Origin: Amycolatopsis sp. 195334CR
GTDB taxonomy: Bacteria; Actinomycetota; Actinomycetes; Mycobacteriales; Pseudonocardiaceae
NCBI RefSeq assembly: GCF_017309385.1
Contig: NZ_JAFJMJ010000003.1
Span: 124,001 to 188,000, forward strand
Direction: 5' to 3'
Length of the DNA: 64,000 nt
In this document: in pieces, positions 60,983 to 64,000 of the stretch
Layout of the letters: each line of letters opens with the position of its first letter
Position numbering within the stretch: the stretch's first letter is position 1
Notes under the pieces: model-generated
What the model was told of the DNA's origin: nothing
The model's input: the letters and a program-made list of their open reading frames with translations, nothing else
Database searches by the model: none
Made by a program: the position numbers and the translations under genes

Positions 60983-62943
60983 TCCGACTCCTTCTCCCGC
61001 ACCACGGCGAGAACCGTGCCCAGCTCGACCTGTTGTCCCACTTCGACGGGTAGTTCGGCGACCACGCCCGCGGCGGGCGCGGCGATCTTGTGCTCCATCT
61101 TCATCGCCTCCAGCCAGAGCAGCGGTGCCCCGGCCTCGACCTGGTCCCCGGCGGCGACCGCGAGCCGGACCACGGTGCCGGGCATCGGCGCCACCAGCGA
61201 ACCCGCGGCCAGCGCGGCCGACGGGTCGGCGAAGCGCGGTACCACGTCCAGCACCACCGGCCCGAGCGCGGAGTCGACGTACACGCGGTCGTCGTAGCGC
61301 GCCACCGAGAACTCGCGGCGCACCCCGTCGACCTCCAGCACGACCCGGTCCTGCTGGGCGGAAACGAGGGACACCCCGGGATACTCCTCGGCCCGCAGTC
61401 CGCCGCGGTCGAGCACGTACCGCACGTCGAATTCGGCGTCTCCGGCGGCGAAGCGCTTGTGCTGCGGCGACGAGCGGACGTTGCGCCAGCCGCCGGGCAA
61501 CCGGCCCTGAACGGTCGCCGCCCGCCGGTTCGCCGAAGCACCCGCGAGCGCGGCCACCAGTGCCGCCGTGCGGGTGGTGTCCGGCGACGCCAGCGGCCGC
61601 GACAGCGTGTCGAGTCCGTGCGTGGCGAAGAACGCGGTGTCGGTGTCCCCGGCCAGGAAAGCCGGGTGCCGCAACACGTTCACCAGCAGGTCGCGGTTGG
61701 TGCGCACGCCGTGGACCTGCGCGCCGGCCAGCGCGGTGGCGAGCCGCCGCGCCGCCGAGGTGCGGTCGGGGCCCCAGGCGATCACCTTGGCCAGCATCGG
61801 GTCGTAGTGCACGCCGACCACCGACCCGCTGACCACACCCGAGTCCAGCCGGAGCCCGAACCCGGCCGGGATGCGGAACTCCGCGTCCACCCCCGGCACG
61901 GTGAACCGGTGCAGCGTGCCGCTCTGCGGTTGCCAGTCGGCCGCCGGATCCTCGGCGTAGAGCCGGACCTCGATCGCGTGCCCCGTCCACTGTGGAGGAT
62001 CGACCGGCAGCCGGTCGCCCTCGGCGATCCGGAGCTGGCGGGCGACCAGGTCCTCCCCGGTGACGCATTCGGTGACCGGGTGCTCCACCTGCAGCCGGGT
62101 GTTCATCTCCAGGAAGTAGAACCGGCCGTCGGCCCCGGCGAGGAACTCGACCGTACCGGCGCCGACGTAGCCGATCGCCTTGGCCGCCTTGCGCGCGGCC
62201 TCGAACAGCTCCTCGCGCATGGCCGCGCCGACCAGCGGCGACGGCGCCTCCTCGACCACCTTCTGGTGGCGCCGCTGGATGGAGCACTCCCGCTCCCCCA
62301 GCGCCCAGACCGTGCCGTGGGTGTCGGCGAGCACCTGGACCTCGATGTGCCGCCCGGTCTCCAGGTAGCGCTCGCAGAACACCGTCGGGTCCCCGAAGGC
62401 CGAACCGGCTTCGGCGCGGGCGCTCTCGACCGCGTCCGCCAGCTCACCCGGCGCACGCACCACCCGCATACCGCGCCCGCCACCCCCGGCGGAAGCCTTG
62501 ACCAGCAACGGGAAATCGGCCTCGGTGACCTCGGCCGGGTCCAGCTCGGCGAGCACCGGCACCCCGGCCGCGGCCATCAGCCGCTTCGACTCGACCTTGG
62601 AACCCATCGTCTCGATGGCCTCCGGCGGTGGCCCGACCCAGGTCAGCCCGGCGTCGAGGACCGCACGCGCGAAGGCCGCGTTCTCCGAGAGGAACCCGTA
62701 ACCGGGGTGGACCGCGTCGGCGCCGGCCTTCGCCGCGGCTTCGATCAGCAGGTCCGCGCGCAGGTAAGTTTCCGACGGCGCGTTGCCAGGCAACCGGACC
62801 GCCGCGTCGGCCTCGGCGGTGTGCGGGGCGTCCGCGTCGGCGTCGGCGAACACCGCCACCGTGCCGATCCCGGCGTCACGGCAGCTGCGGAACACCCGGC
62901 GGGCGATCTCCCCGCGGTTGGCGACAAGCAGATTCTCGATCAT
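60979..62943 (-). CDS. Acyl-CoA carboxylase biotin carboxylase/BCCP (alpha) subunit
   Basis: A 654-aa protein. The biotin carboxylase part has LVANRGEIARRVFRSCRDAG, KASAGGGGRGMRVVRAPGEL (ATP-grasp loop) and EMNTRLQVEHPVTE. A linker of about 150 residues follows, and the C-terminal biotinyl domain ends with LEAMKMEHKIAAP (about 608-620), where the MKM lysine is biotinylated. It carboxylates biotin with bicarbonate and ATP for the partner carboxyltransferase encoded three bases upstream. Length and BT linker fit methylcrotonyl/geranyl-type alpha chains. Coupled to the downstream dehydrogenase gene. Confidence 0.93.
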   Translation of the reverse strand: MIENLLVANRGEIARRVFRSCRDAGIGTVAVFADADADAPHTAEADAAVRLPGNAPSETYLRADLLIEAAAKAGADAVHPGYGFLSENAAFARAVLDAGLTWVGPPPEAIETMGSKVESKRLMAAAGVPVLAELDPAEVTEADFPLLVKASAGGGGRGMRVVRAPGELADAVESARAEAGSAFGDPTVFCERYLETGRHIEVQVLADTHGTVWALGERECSIQRRHQKVVEEAPSPLVGAAMREELFEAARKAAKAIGYVGAGTVEFLAGADGRFYFLEMNTRLQVEHPVTECVTGEDLVARQLRIAEGDRLPVDPPQWTGHAIEVRLYAEDPAADWQPQSGTLHRFTVPGVDAEFRIPAGFGLRLDSGVVSGSVVGVHYDPMLAKVIAWGPDRTSAARRLATALAGAQVHGVRTNRDLLVNVLRHPAFLAGDTDTAFFATHGLDTLSRPLASPDTTRTAALVAALAGASANRRAATVQGRLPGGWRNVRSSPQHKRFAAGDAEFDVRYVLDRGGLRAEEYPGVSLVSAQQDRVVLEVDGVRREFSVARYDDRVYVDSALGPVVLDVVPRFADPSAALAAGSLVAPMPGTVVRLAVAAGDQVEAGAPLLWLEAMKMEHKIAAPAAGVVAELPVEVGQQVELGTVLAVVREKESE

Positions 62944-62946
62944 CTC

Positions 62947-64000
<1,054 letters not shown>

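Overview
The window is uniformly GC-rich, with strong G/C preference at third codon positions, GTG/TTG starts, many 4-nt stop/start overlaps and many apparently leaderless genes. This points to a filamentous actinomycete. A Pseudonocardiaceae member such as Amycolatopsis is my inference, from the protein families and from hairpin motifs that recur between convergent genes. I see no rRNA, tRNA, CRISPR array, prophage or transposase. The window looks chromosomal and carries about 68 protein genes.

Layout. 1-2.1 kb: erythromycin-esterase-like gene (cut by the left edge) behind a MerR-type promoter, a Nudix hydrolase, a metallophosphoesterase and a GerW-like protein. 2.0-11.2 kb: L-rhamnose catabolism (LacI regulator, aldolase/dehydrogenase fusion, kinase) followed by secreted GH97 and GH16 hydrolases flanking a DeoR regulator. 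11.2-16.3 kb: acyl-CoA ligase with a PucR-type regulator, an RluA-type pseudouridine synthase and a MetE-like protein.

16.4-29.8 kb is a stress-physiology island. It holds a baeRF/Rv2629-like protein, three STAS proteins, an RsbW-like kinase, a PAS histidine kinase with a bare receiver, a NarL-type regulator, a PfkB kinase with SurE, PhoU with a frameshifted CYTH-CHAD protein, a DNA-ligase-like protein that has lost its catalytic residues, small membrane proteins (DUF6328, DUF4235, DUF3618, holin-X) and a Rho-N-like protein. Several of these genes are preceded by GTTT-N15/16-GGGTA motifs typical of SigB/SigF-type stress promoters. The island therefore looks like one stress-sigma regulon with its own partner-switching control genes.

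29.3-36.9 kb: an SRPBCC protein and two tandem orphan MbtH-like proteins lie downstream of a SARP/degenerate-cyclase/AAA regulator. A roughly 900-bp AT-richer intergenic region separates this from a large LuxR (LAL) regulator running the other way. No NRPS is present.

36.9-46.6 kb and 48.9-52.8 kb: acyl-CoA catabolism (FabG-type and other SDRs, MaoC hydratase, APH-like protein, three acyl-CoA dehydrogenases, enoyl-CoA hydratase, carboxyltransferase) with TetR regulators. A shared palindrome, CTAAGC-N4-GCTTAG, sits at three of these loci. Between them are Ogt and an Ada-AlkA fusion whose glycosylase domain is eroded.

52.8-58.3 kb: WYL regulator, epoxide hydrolase, cytosine-deaminase-like protein, 2-oxoglutarate oxygenase, diguanylate cyclase and small hypothetical genes. 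58.3-64 kb: a TetR-SDR-acyl-CoA dehydrogenase-biotin carboxylase-carboxyltransferase operon resembling acyclic-terpene (Atu) or AccA2/AccD2-type clusters. It is cut by the right edge.
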